Shown one piece after another: positions 35,667-44,048 of a stretch of 64,000 nucleotides of DNA. The position numbers were made by a program, and so were the translations under genes. Each line of letters opens with the position of its first letter. The first letter of the stretch is position 1. The notes below the pieces were generated by a model that saw only the letters and a program-made list of their open reading frames with translations, was not told where the DNA came from and ran no database searches. Origin of the DNA: Desulfosarcina widdelii (lineage in GTDB: Bacteria > Desulfobacterota > Desulfobacteria > Desulfobacterales > Desulfosarcinaceae); the NCBI RefSeq assembly GCF_009688965.1, contig NZ_AP021875.1:1426001-1490000 (forward strand), written 5' to 3'.

Positions 35667-36839
35667 ATGACAACGACCAACTATCTGTCCGATCGCACCC
35701 ATGAAGTGGAGTGGTCGGGCATCCGCATCATGTTTGCCCTTGCCGAAGAGGTCCCCGATGTCGTCAACCTGGGCATCGGCCAGCCCGACTTCGACACGCC
35801 CGAGTTCATTCGTGACGCCGCCAAAAAGGCCTTGGACGAAGGATACACCCGCTATCCCCCGGCCAAGGGGTTTGCCGACCTGCGCCGGGCCATCGCCCGC
35901 AAGGTGAAGGAAGAAAACGGCCTCGATGCCGATCCGGGCACGGAGGTCTACGTGGCCGTGGGCGCCATGCAGGTGATCTTCAACACCTGCCTGCACCTGC
36001 TCAATGCCGGGGACGAGGTAATCGTCACCGATCCGGGATACGACTATTACTCCCAGATCCGCCTTTTCGGCGGAGTACCGGTGCCCGTGGCAACCCATGA
36101 ATCCAACGGGTTCAAGGTCGATCCGGCCGATATCCGGGCCGCCATCACGAGCAAGACCAAGTTGATGATCCTCAACACCCCCTGCAACCCTACCGGGGCG
36201 ATTTTCGACGAGGAAATCCTGCGGGAAATCGCCGATATGGCCATCGAAAACGACATCTGGGTGCTCTCGGACGAACCGTACGAGCACATCCTGTTCGACG
36301 GCCGCCGGCACACGAGCATCGGTTCCCTGGAAGGGATGGCCGAACGCACCATCTCGGCTTTCACGCTTTCCAAGTCTTACGCCATGACCGGTTGGCGGGT
36401 GGGGTACACGGTGGCCCCGAAGGCGGTCATCGACGAGATGGAAAAACTGATGGAACACATGGTCTCCGGTGTAACCGCCGTGGCACAGCGCGCAGCCCTG
36501 GCCGCCATCACCGCGCCCCAGGACTGTGTGCGAGAAATGGTCGCCACCTATGCCAAGCGGCGTGAACTGGTCTACGATGGCCTCAACGCCATCGACGGCA
36601 TCGGGTGCATCAAACCGGAATCGACTTTTTACGCCTTTCCCAACATCTCCTCTTGCGGCCTCTCCTCCTGGGATTTTGCCAAGTACCTGGTCAAGGAACA
36701 CCAGGTGGCCGTCGTTCCCGGCAGTATCTTCGGCAAGGCCGGCGAAGGCTATGTCCGGCTCTCTTTTGCCGCTAGTATGGAGCAGCTTCAGGAGGGCATC
36801 GACCGCATCGGACGTGGAGTAGCGGCCTTGAAGAAATGA
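35667..36839 (+). CDS. Class I/II aminotransferase
   Basis: 390 residues of fold type I: L-G-I-G-Q-P-D-F-D-T-P near the N terminus, Y-P-P-A-K-G-x-x-D-L-R, N-T-P-C-N-P-T-G, Y-E-H-I and the PLP lysine Lys236 in SKSYAMTGWRVG, with the substrate-carboxylate Arg expected in G-Y-V-R-L-S-F-A. It resembles aspartate/broad-specificity aminotransferases, not the class III enzyme (DoeD) that handles diaminobutyrate in known ectoine pathways. It may therefore replace DoeD or act on another intermediate. ATG follows GAAGAGG; 48 bases after the U32-like gene. Confidence 0.9.
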   Translation: MTTTNYLSDRTHEVEWSGIRIMFALAEEVPDVVNLGIGQPDFDTPEFIRDAAKKALDEGYTRYPPAKGFADLRRAIARKVKEENGLDADPGTEVYVAVGAMQVIFNTCLHLLNAGDEVIVTDPGYDYYSQIRLFGGVPVPVATHESNGFKVDPADIRAAITSKTKLMILNTPCNPTGAIFDEEILREIADMAIENDIWVLSDEPYEHILFDGRRHTSIGSLEGMAERTISAFTLSKSYAMTGWRVGYTVAPKAVIDEMEKLMEHMVSGVTAVAQRAALAAITAPQDCVREMVATYAKRRELVYDGLNAIDGIGCIKPESTFYAFPNISSCGLSSWDFAKYLVKEHQVAVVPGSIFGKAGEGYVRLSFAASMEQLQEGIDRIGRGVAALKK

Positions 36840-36867
36840 CGGTCCCGAAAGGATAAAGGAGAAAACC

Positions 36868-38043
36868 ATGGCCCTGTTTGCCAACGAAGAATATATCGAT
36901 CGCCTGAACCGGACCAAAGCGCGCATGGGCGAGGCCGGAATCGACGTGCTGGTATCCTCGGATCCGGCCAACATGAACTACCTGGCCGGCTACGACGGCT
37001 GGTCCTTCTACGTGCCCCAGTGCGTGGTGGTCAGCCTGGATGCCGACACCCCGATCTGGATCGGACGCAGCATGGACGTGGCCGGCGCCCGGCACACGAC
37101 GTTCCTTCCCGAATCCGACATCATCGGGTATCCCGAGAACTACATCCAGACCCTGGAGCGGCACCCCATGAATTTCGTGGGAGACGTCATTGCCGAGCGT
37201 GGCTGGGGTCAAAAGACCGTGGGTGTGGAGATGGACGCCTATTACTTTTCGGCCAGGGGCTATGCGGAACTGCAGAAACACCTGCCCGACGCCCGTTTCG
37301 CCAACGCCGATCTTCTGGTCAACTGGGTCCGACTGGTCAAGTCGGACGCCGAGATCGCCCTGATGCGCGAAGCCGGCCAGATCGCCAACCGGGTCATGAC
37401 CACGGCCATTGATCGATTGGAACCGGGCGTGCGCGAGTGCGACGCCGTGGCCGCCGTCTATCAGGCCCAGATGTCGGGAACCGCCGAATTCGGCGGCGAC
37501 TACCCGGCCATCGTGCCCATGATGCCTACAGGCGAAAAGACATCGGCCCCCCATCTGACCTGGACGGACGCTGCCTATGAGAATGAGCAGATGGTCAACC
37601 TGGAACTGGCCGCCTGTCGGCACCGCTACCACTGCCCCATCGCCCGCACGGCCTACCTGGGAAAAAATCCGCCGGCCAAGCTGGTGGAACTGGCCGAGCG
37701 CACCGTGGAAGGACTCAACCTCACCCTGGAGGCCATCCGGCCAGACATGCTTGCCGAAGAGGTGGAACTGGTCTGGCGCAAACACATCGCCAAATTCGGC
37801 CTGGAAAAAGAGTCGCGCATCGGCTACGCCATGGGGCTCAATTATCCGCCGGATTGGGGAGAGCACACCGCCAGCCTGCGCCCTGGCGATCAAACCGTTC
37901 TGAAACCCAACATGACCTTTCACATGATATTGGGCATGTGGATGGACAACTACGGTTTCGAATGCAGCGAATCCTTTCGCGTCAGCGAAACCGGATACGA
38001 AACTTTTTCCTCCGTACCCCGGAAACTCTTCATCAAAGAGTAA
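36868..38043 (+). CDS. doeA: DoeA-like hydrolase (M24 creatinase/ectoine hydrolase family), copy 1
   Basis: 391 residues: creatinase N-terminal domain (about 8-165) followed by a pita-bread M24 domain (about 170-385). The segments NMNYLAGYDGWSFYV, L-E-R-H-P-M and LNYPPDWGEHT are typical of DoeA/EutD ectoine hydrolases, which open the ectoine ring. In the M24 core the usual metal ligands D-x10-D are replaced: LELAACRHRYHCPIARTA has Glu at the first and Pro at the second Asp position, with a His nearby, a deviation shared with creatinase-like enzymes. ATG follows AAAGGAG. A second copy lies at the operon's end (46078). The two differ in several binding-region residues (P-Q-C vs H-Q-G after W-S-F-Y-V), suggesting different substrates. 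Confidence 0.85.
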   Translation: MALFANEEYIDRLNRTKARMGEAGIDVLVSSDPANMNYLAGYDGWSFYVPQCVVVSLDADTPIWIGRSMDVAGARHTTFLPESDIIGYPENYIQTLERHPMNFVGDVIAERGWGQKTVGVEMDAYYFSARGYAELQKHLPDARFANADLLVNWVRLVKSDAEIALMREAGQIANRVMTTAIDRLEPGVRECDAVAAVYQAQMSGTAEFGGDYPAIVPMMPTGEKTSAPHLTWTDAAYENEQMVNLELAACRHRYHCPIARTAYLGKNPPAKLVELAERTVEGLNLTLEAIRPDMLAEEVELVWRKHIAKFGLEKESRIGYAMGLNYPPDWGEHTASLRPGDQTVLKPNMTFHMILGMWMDNYGFECSESFRVSETGYETFSSVPRKLFIKE

Positions 38044-38056
38044 AAGGGATGGGACC

Positions 38057-38788
38057 ATGATCTACCGGGCCAGACCAGGACAGGCGAGCAGCGGTGAAGT
38101 CATCGGCATTTTGCTGCTGGACACCTCGGTGCCCTTCATACCGGGGGACGTGGCCAATGCCACGACCTACGATTTCCCGGTGCGCTTTCAAAAAGTCGAG
38201 GGCTTTTCCGTAGCGCGGGCCATCGGCAAGGATCCCGGGATTTACGACGCTTTGCTTGCCGCGGCCCGGGACCTGGTCGACCAGGGCGTTCGGGCGGTGA
38301 CCGGCGACTGCGGCTTCATGGCCTTTCACCAGCGGCATCTGGCCAGGGATCTTTCGGTTCCGGTGTTTCTCTCCAGTCTGCTGCAGATTCCGTTCATCCT
38401 CTCCATCCTGGGAGGTGAGAAGAAAGTCGGCGTCATTACGGCCGACAGCCGCAGCCTGGACGCGGCGCTGATGGCCGCCATGGGCATAAACGATATCAGC
38501 CGGATCGTGGTCGAAGGACTACAGACCCGGAAAGCGTTTTACCGCTTTGCCATCGAAGAATCGGGCACCCTGGACCCGGCTGAGGTGGAAACCGAGATGG
38601 TCGATGCCGGCCTGAAACTGGCGTCCGGAGACGATGCCATCGGCGCCCTGCTGCTGGAGTGCAGCCTGCTGCCGCCCTATGCAGCGGCCGTGCAGGCGGC
38701 GGTTCACCTGCCGGTCTTCGACTATATTACGATGATCAACTTCGTATTTTCGGCCATAGTTAGACGGCCCTACGAGGGCTTTATCTGA
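38057..38788 (+). CDS. Aspartate/glutamate racemase-family protein
   Basis: 243 residues with the two-cysteine racemase/decarboxylase plan: T-G-D-C-G-F-M (first Cys) and L-L-L-E-C-S-L-L-P-P (second Cys), plus S-S-L-L-Q-I-P and G-V-I-T-A-D-S. Families here include Asp/Glu/hydantoin racemases and arylmalonate decarboxylases. Hydroxyectoine clusters contain EutA, a member of the broader superfamily, but this sequence looks more like the stand-alone racemase branch than like EutA. It begins 13 bases after the DoeA-like gene. Likely converts or racemises a pathway intermediate; substrate unknown. Confidence 0.83.
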   Translation: MIYRARPGQASSGEVIGILLLDTSVPFIPGDVANATTYDFPVRFQKVEGFSVARAIGKDPGIYDALLAAARDLVDQGVRAVTGDCGFMAFHQRHLARDLSVPVFLSSLLQIPFILSILGGEKKVGVITADSRSLDAALMAAMGINDISRIVVEGLQTRKAFYRFAIEESGTLDPAEVETEMVDAGLKLASGDDAIGALLLECSLLPPYAAAVQAAVHLPVFDYITMINFVFSAIVRRPYEGFI

Positions 38789-38845
38789 ATGGACACTGCA
38801 TAGATCGAGCCTTCCAACCCTGAATGAAATAGAGGCCAGCAGCGA

Positions 38846-40081
38846 ATGAAAATGCAGCAAATATCCGAACAGATCGAAGCCTGCCGGGACGAACTGATCG
38901 CGCTGCGCAGGGATTTCCACCGGCATCCCGAGCTGGGATTCGAAGAACATCGCACCGCACGGACCATCGAAGCCTACCTTCAGGACCTGGGGATGCGCAC
39001 CCAACGGTTTGCCAAGACCGGGGTGGTGGCCCTGCTGGAAGGATCGGGTCCCGGTCCGGTGCTGATGCTCCGGGCCGATATGGACGCTTTGCCGGTGACC
39101 GAGGAGAACGAGGTCGAGTACCGGTCCAGGAATCCGGGGGTGATGCACGCCTGCGGCCACGATGCCCACATGGCCATGCTGCTGGTAGCGGCCAAGATTT
39201 TATCGCAGCACACAGACGCCTTTGCCGGAACGATCAAATTCGTCTTCCAGCCCAACGAGGAGATCGCCGGCGCCCTATGCATGATCGAAGAGGGCGTTCT
39301 TGACAGTCCTATGGTCGATGCGGTCATGGGCCTGCACGTCTGGACGCCGGTCCCCTCAGGACGGATCGGCATCACCGCCGGCCCGGTGATGGGGGGCCTG
39401 GACGTGTTCAAGATGACCATCTTCGGCAAAGGGGGCCACACCGGCGTTCCCGAAGATGCCGTGGATCCCATTGCTGCAGCCGCCAACCTGATCCAGACCG
39501 TCCAGATGATCCAGACCCGCGAGATCAGCAACCTCAAGTCCACCATCATCATGTTCGGCCGCATCTGCGGCGGGACCAAGAGCAACATCATCCCCGATCA
39601 GGTGGAGTTGGAAGGTTCCATCCGGTTTCTCTACAAAGGGGGGCCGGACAGCGAGGAGCAGCCCACCGAGCGGTTCGTCCGCATCGCCGAGCAGGTTTGC
39701 CGCACCCACCGCTGCACCTGCAACATCGAGATCGTCCACGAGAACGTCCCTTTGATCAACGATCTCCGAATGGCGACTATCGCCCGGAAGACCGCCGCCG
39801 ACGTTTTTGGCCACCAGGCGGCCGTGATCGACAACGTCACCATGGCCAGCGAGGATTTTTCCGAGTTCAGCGAACGCGTCCCCGGCGTGTTCATGTTTCT
39901 TGGAACCGGCAATGCCCAAAAGGGCACGACCGTTTCCCACCACAACCCGCGCTTTGACATCGATGAAGACGTCCTACCCAACGGGGTCGCCATGCATGTG
40001 CACGGCGCCTTGAATTATTTCAACGCAACCGACAATGGAAAAGGAGGTGAACGCACAGCCCAACATTCATCCGACAGATAA
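38846..40081 (+). CDS. M20 family amidohydrolase/deacylase
   Basis: 411 residues: catalytic domain with R-R-D-F-H-R-H-P-E, M-L-R-A-D-M-D-A-L-P, V-M-H-A-C-G-H-D-A-H and Q-P-N-E-E metal/catalytic motifs, the lid dimerisation domain with G-K-G-G-H-T-G-V-P, and the closing S-H-H-N-P. This is the IAA-amino-acid hydrolase/N-acyl amino acid amidohydrolase branch. In ectoine degradation an N-acetyl-diaminobutyrate is formed by DoeA and deacetylated by DoeB, an aspartoacylase-type enzyme; none is encoded here, and this M20 enzyme is the natural functional replacement. ATG at 38846 follows AGAGG. Next in line is the TRAP transporter. Confidence 0.9.
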   Translation: MKMQQISEQIEACRDELIALRRDFHRHPELGFEEHRTARTIEAYLQDLGMRTQRFAKTGVVALLEGSGPGPVLMLRADMDALPVTEENEVEYRSRNPGVMHACGHDAHMAMLLVAAKILSQHTDAFAGTIKFVFQPNEEIAGALCMIEEGVLDSPMVDAVMGLHVWTPVPSGRIGITAGPVMGGLDVFKMTIFGKGGHTGVPEDAVDPIAAAANLIQTVQMIQTREISNLKSTIIMFGRICGGTKSNIIPDQVELEGSIRFLYKGGPDSEEQPTERFVRIAEQVCRTHRCTCNIEIVHENVPLINDLRMATIARKTAADVFGHQAAVIDNVTMASEDFSEFSERVPGVFMFLGTGNAQKGTTVSHHNPRFDIDEDVLPNGVAMHVHGALNYFNATDNGKGGERTAQHSSDR

Positions 40082-40134
40082 ACTCAACCGCCCCCAGGCT
40101 CGCCCGGCGAGCTGCAGATGAAAGGAGTTGGACC

Positions 40135-41169
40135 ATGAAGAGAATGATGAATTTAAAAATGGTTAGGTCTCTGCTTACAGGAGTTTTCTTGATCGCAGCA
40201 ACAAGCATCAGCCTGCATGCAGCGGAGTGGAAGTATGCCATGGGAGAAGGAGAAAGCGACCCCCAGGGCATCTATGCCACGGCATTTAAAGACTATATCG
40301 AAGAAAATTCCAGGCATACCATCAAAATCTATCCGGTCGGAAGCCTCGGCGAAGAGACCGATATGCTGGAGCAGACCCGAGCCGGGATCCTGCAGTTTTT
40401 AGGACAATCCACCGGTTATATGGGCGGTACGATTCCCGAGATGGATCTGTTTACCCTGCCCTACGTTATGCCGACCGACACGAAGCAGCTTGATTATTTT
40501 TTCAAAAATTCAAAAGTAATCAACGAAATGCTTCCTGAAATTTTCAGGGAACACGGGCTTGAGCTGCTGTCTATCTTCCCTGAAGGTGAGATGGCGGTCA
40601 CAACTCTTGAGCCTTTTCACTCACCGGAAGATTTAAAGGGCAAAAAAATGCGCGTGATGCCGGGATCCCCCATCCTGGTCGAGACCTACGAAGCGTTCGG
40701 TGCTTCACCGGTTCCCATGAGCTGGGGCGATCTGATTGGCGCCCTTAAGACCAAAATGGTAGACGGCCAGGAGAACCCGACGGTATGGATCGAAGCGTAT
40801 GATCTGGACAACTTGACTAACGTTTTGACATATACCGGACACGGACACTTCAATGCATCCGCGTCGGCAAACAAAAAGTTCTTTGATGGCCTGAGCACGA
40901 GAGATAAAAAGCTTGTTCGCGCAGCGGCGGAGCATGCTCATCAGACGATCCTGGAAGAGGCCCAGAAGCTTGATGCTTATGGCCTCGGCCGTATTGTCAG
41001 AACCAACCCGAGCTATAAAATCGTGACCCTTACCGAAGAAGAACGCGCGCCGTTTAAAAAAGCGGCAGAAGCGGTTCAAGCTTCATTCGCATCAAAAAGC
41101 GCTTCAAACAAAAAAGTCTTGGATCAGATGATGAAAGATCTGAAAGAAGCCGAGGCAAACGCCAAATAA
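40135..41169 (+). CDS. dctP: TRAP transporter solute-binding protein (DctP family)
   Basis: 344 residues: signal peptide (about 1-29, S-L-H-A-A), then the DctP fold with G-S-L-G-E-E-T-D-M-L, the conserved substrate-carboxylate Arg in K-K-M-R-V-M, and P-T-V-W-I-E. TRAP binding proteins deliver organic acids or zwitterions to DctQM; TeaA and UehA, the ectoine-binding TRAP proteins, belong here. ATG follows AAAGGAG. Base composition drops visibly from the preceding enzyme genes and stays low to the end of the Usp gene. A 13-bp hairpin follows, which may keep its mRNA level above that of the membrane subunits. Confidence 0.92.
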   Translation: MKRMMNLKMVRSLLTGVFLIAATSISLHAAEWKYAMGEGESDPQGIYATAFKDYIEENSRHTIKIYPVGSLGEETDMLEQTRAGILQFLGQSTGYMGGTIPEMDLFTLPYVMPTDTKQLDYFFKNSKVINEMLPEIFREHGLELLSIFPEGEMAVTTLEPFHSPEDLKGKKMRVMPGSPILVETYEAFGASPVPMSWGDLIGALKTKMVDGQENPTVWIEAYDLDNLTNVLTYTGHGHFNASASANKKFFDGLSTRDKKLVRAAAEHAHQTILEEAQKLDAYGLGRIVRTNPSYKIVTLTEEERAPFKKAAEAVQASFASKSASNKKVLDQMMKDLKEAEANAK

Positions 41170-41179
41170 TATTCCCATC

Positions 41180-41213
41180 GATGCTCTGCCGCCCGTTTGA
41201 GCGGCAGAGCATC
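41180..41213 (+). promoter_or_regulatory. Intra-operon hairpin between dctP and dctQ
   Basis: GATGCTCTGCCGC and GCGGCAGAGCATC form a perfect 13-bp stem with an 8-base loop. No T-run follows, so RNA stabilisation or processing with higher binding-protein expression is the likely role. Confidence 0.65.
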
Positions 41214-41268
41214 TTAAATGAATTGCCCCCTTTTCAGGCGCAATCTGTTCTGCTATTCGGGAGAAAAG

Positions 41269-41847
41269 ATGGATGAAGTAGAAGCAAAGGCGACCAATCC
41301 GATCCTAAAGGCACTCGATTTTACCGATGTGCTCATCAGCAAGTTTGAAGGGATTATGCTGGCACTCGGGGTGATCGCGATGACGATCAACACCATTGCT
41401 GCGGTAATCAGCCGGTATGTTTTCAACAGTGCGATTACCTTCACCGATGAACTGAATATGATTTTCATCGTTGTGGTAACCTACGCCGGGCTGAGCTACG
41501 CAGCGCGCAATGGACGCCATATCCGAATGTCTGCCATTTACGATTCATTGTCTGCAAAGGCACGCAAGGTGTTAATGATTGTGATGGCTTCGGTCACGTC
41601 GGCGTTTATGTTCCTTCTCTCTTTTTATTCGTACTACTATATTGTTGAAGTATATGAGAGTGGACGCATTTTGCCGGCATTGGGACTGCCGGTATTTTAT
41701 ATCTACTTGTGGGCGCCAGTTGGTTTTTTTCTGACAGGATTGCAGTACGCGTTTACGGTGGTTAAAAACCTGACCGAAAGCGATGTCTATCTTTCTACTC
41801 ATATCAAAGATGGATATTCCGACACAGCCAGCGACATTGAGATTTAA
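41269..41847 (+). CDS. dctQ: TRAP transporter small permease (DctQ)
   Basis: 192 residues with four transmembrane helices (about 22-43, 57-78, 96-118, 140-163) and the DctQ hallmarks R-Y-V-F-N and F-T-D-E-L followed by A-A-R-N-G-R-H-I-R. ATG at 41269 after GGGAG; the upstream ATG at 41218 overlaps the hairpin tail and lacks a ribosome site. Forms the membrane part of the TRAP system with the following DctM. The C-terminal tail (about 168-192) is longer than usual and acidic. Confidence 0.9.
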   Translation: MDEVEAKATNPILKALDFTDVLISKFEGIMLALGVIAMTINTIAAVISRYVFNSAITFTDELNMIFIVVVTYAGLSYAARNGRHIRMSAIYDSLSAKARKVLMIVMASVTSAFMFLLSFYSYYYIVEVYESGRILPALGLPVFYIYLWAPVGFFLTGLQYAFTVVKNLTESDVYLSTHIKDGYSDTASDIEI

Positions 41848-41850
41848 GGT

Positions 41851-43542
41851 ATGATGATGAGACTTAAAATTGGGAAAATCCTACTGTTATGTGTTTTCAG
41901 TTGCCTTTTGGCCGCTCCTCTTTTGGCATCCGATCCTGTCACCATCGTCATTGAAGAGACTACCATCGAGCAAAAAACGAAACTTTTCGTGTATGGCTAT
42001 GCCGAGGGTGTGGACAGACGACAAGAGGTAAGCATCACCTTAAGCGATCCTGACGCGAAGACGCTGGAACTGAAAGCGGAAACCAACAAAATCGGCAACT
42101 GGAGCGTTGAAGATATCGACATCGGTGCGCTCAGCGACGGCGAGATCGCCATCACGGCAGCGATTACGGATGAAGCGGGAAAAATATTAGCCCAGACCGA
42201 TTCCATGGCTGTCCTGGATACCAGCTTTAATCTTTTTGAGTTCATGAACAAACATTTTGCAGCCACCATCTTTTTGCTGATGGTCACGCTGTTGCTGTTG
42301 GGGTTCCCCATGAAGATCCCATTGATCGCCGGAGCCACGCTGGGAGTGGTTCTGCTGTACGATGGCGATCTGTCACAGATGCAGTTTATGATTCAGCAGA
42401 TGATGGCGGGGATTCGTCCGGCCGCACTCATTGCCGTGCCCATGTTTATCCTCTCGGCCGATATTATGACCCGAGGCAAATCGGCTGAAAAACTGATCGA
42501 TCTGGTGATGGCATTTGTGCGGCACATCAAAGGCGGGCTGGCTGTGAGTACTGCCGGCGCGTGTGCGGTATTCGGTGCCGTTTCCGGTTCAACCCAAGCC
42601 ACTGTTGTCGCCATCGGCTCCCCCCTGCGTCCCAGGCTTCAGGAAGGGGGATACAAAGACTCTTTCATTTTGGCACTCATCGTCAACTCCAGCGATATCG
42701 CCTTTTTGATTCCGCCCAGTATCGGGATGATTATTTATGGAATTGTTGCGAAAACCTCCATTCCTGAGCTTTTTATTGCCGGAATCGGTCCGGGGTTGTT
42801 GATCCTGCTGCTGTTTTCCATCTACAGCGTAGTCTATGCATATATAAACAAGATTCCCATCGAACCGAAAGCCTCATGGAGCGAGCGGGGAAAGGCGCTG
42901 TATCGCGCACTATGGCCGTTGGGATTCCCGGCGATAATTATCGGAGGCATCTTTGGCGGTATCTTCAGCCCCACGGAAGCAGCCGCCGTAAGCGTGGCCT
43001 ATGCCATCCTGCTGGAAGGCTTTATTTTCAGAACGATGACGCTTGGGGATTTCTGGGCCACCTCTCTGTCCACCGGGCTGGTGACCGCCGTTGTTTTTAT
43101 CCTGGTCGGTGCAGGGGCTGCATTTGCATGGGTATTGTCCTATGCCCAGGTGCCCCAACAGCTTTTGGGGACGATTGGCATTGCCGAAATGGGCAAATAC
43201 GGCGTTCTTTTTGTTATTTCCATCGCCTTTTTTGTCGGATGCATGTTTGTTGATCCAATCGTGGTGATTTTGATCCTGGTACCCATTTTTGCGCCCAGTG
43301 TTCACAATGTAGGGCTCGACCCGGTTTTAGTGGGTACGATTATCACCCTTCAGGTTGCCATCGGTTCTGCAACACCGCCGTTCGGCTGCGATATCTTTAC
43401 CGCGATTGCGGTATTCAAACGCCCTTACTTTGAAGTTGTCAGAGGCACACCCCCATTTATTTTAATTCTCTTAAGTGTAGCCGTTGCGATGATCTTCTTT
43501 CCCGATATTGCTCTTTTCTTAAGAGATGTAGCCTTCAGATAA
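41851..43542 (+). CDS. dctM: TRAP transporter large permease (DctM) with N-terminal secreted domain
   Basis: 563 residues, about 130 longer than a usual DctM. The extra part is at the N terminus: a signal peptide (about 3-26, L-L-A-S-D) and a beta-rich domain of about 100 residues (T-I-V-I-E-E-T-T-I, L-F-V-Y-G-Y-A-E-G, G-N-W-S-V-E-D-I-D, A-A-I-T-D-E-A-G-K) resembling a bacterial Ig-like fold. Then follows a normal DctM from about residue 135 (H-F-A-A-T-I-F-L-L; G-F-P-M-K-I-P; A-V-S-G-S-T-Q-A-T; S-P-T-E-A-A). The extra domain would face the periplasm and could dock the binding protein or cell wall. The gene begins 3 bases after dctQ; several ATGs in a row leave the exact first codon open. Confidence 0.92.
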   Translation: MMMRLKIGKILLLCVFSCLLAAPLLASDPVTIVIEETTIEQKTKLFVYGYAEGVDRRQEVSITLSDPDAKTLELKAETNKIGNWSVEDIDIGALSDGEIAITAAITDEAGKILAQTDSMAVLDTSFNLFEFMNKHFAATIFLLMVTLLLLGFPMKIPLIAGATLGVVLLYDGDLSQMQFMIQQMMAGIRPAALIAVPMFILSADIMTRGKSAEKLIDLVMAFVRHIKGGLAVSTAGACAVFGAVSGSTQATVVAIGSPLRPRLQEGGYKDSFILALIVNSSDIAFLIPPSIGMIIYGIVAKTSIPELFIAGIGPGLLILLLFSIYSVVYAYINKIPIEPKASWSERGKALYRALWPLGFPAIIIGGIFGGIFSPTEAAAVSVAYAILLEGFIFRTMTLGDFWATSLSTGLVTAVVFILVGAGAAFAWVLSYAQVPQQLLGTIGIAEMGKYGVLFVISIAFFVGCMFVDPIVVILILVPIFAPSVHNVGLDPVLVGTIITLQVAIGSATPPFGCDIFTAIAVFKRPYFEVVRGTPPFILILLSVAVAMIFFPDIALFLRDVAFR

Positions 43543-43551
43543 AGGAGAGAG

Positions 43552-43989
43552 ATGTTCCACAATATTTTAGTGCCGCTGGATGGTTCGGAAAATGCCTACC
43601 GAACCTTACCGTATGCAGCCAACCTGGCCAAACAGTTTGATTCCCAGATCAACGTATTGTCGGTCTTCAGACACCACAGCTATATCGAAGCATCGATCTC
43701 CATGGTCAGGCCCAAGGAGCCGGAAAACCTGGACGATGTACTGAGCGCTTATGCCAGAGAAGTCGTTGATCGCGGCAAAACCATATTAAGGGAACAAGGC
43801 GTCACGAAAATCAAAGGCTTTGTCAAAATGGGCACGGCCAGTAAAAAAATCCTGGAGTTTGCCAAAAAAAACGAAATCGATTTGATCATCATCAGTTCCA
43901 AAGGGAACGGGGATCTGACCGGATACCTTTTGGGCGGAGTGTCCCATAAGGTGGCGGGCCTCGCCAAATGTCCGGTCATGGTTATTTGA
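43552..43989 (+). CDS. Universal stress protein (UspA family)
   Basis: 145 residues, single Usp domain: I-L-V-P-L-D-G-S-E-N at the start and the ATP-loop region S-S-K-G-N-G-D-L-T-G-Y-L-L-G-G-V-S, matching G-2x-G-9x-G-(S/T) closely. In ectoine TRAP operons a Usp protein (TeaD) modulates the transporter by ATP-dependent binding; the position directly after dctM, 9 bases apart with AAAGGAG, suits this role. Confidence 0.9.
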   Translation: MFHNILVPLDGSENAYRTLPYAANLAKQFDSQINVLSVFRHHSYIEASISMVRPKEPENLDDVLSAYAREVVDRGKTILREQGVTKIKGFVKMGTASKKILEFAKKNEIDLIIISSKGNGDLTGYLLGGVSHKVAGLAKCPVMVI

Positions 43990-44048
43990 CGAATACCGAT
44001 CGCCGGTCCACTTTTAAAAATCGCCCGCCGCAAGAACCGGTTTTACAC

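Noticed and set aside
34680..36974. 764-codon open frame on the minus strand
   Set aside because: It runs antisense to the U32-like and aminotransferase genes, which have proper starts, ribosome sites and conserved motifs. Its His/Gly/Val-rich translation is typical of an antisense shadow in GC-rich DNA.
36772..38058. 428-codon minus-strand open frame
   Set aside because: Antisense to the first DoeA-like gene; no domain pattern or ribosome site.
38057..38788. Assignment of the racemase-like gene as EutA
   Set aside because: It shares the two-cysteine plan but its sequence pattern is nearer to general Asp/Glu/hydantoin racemases than to EutA as I remember it.
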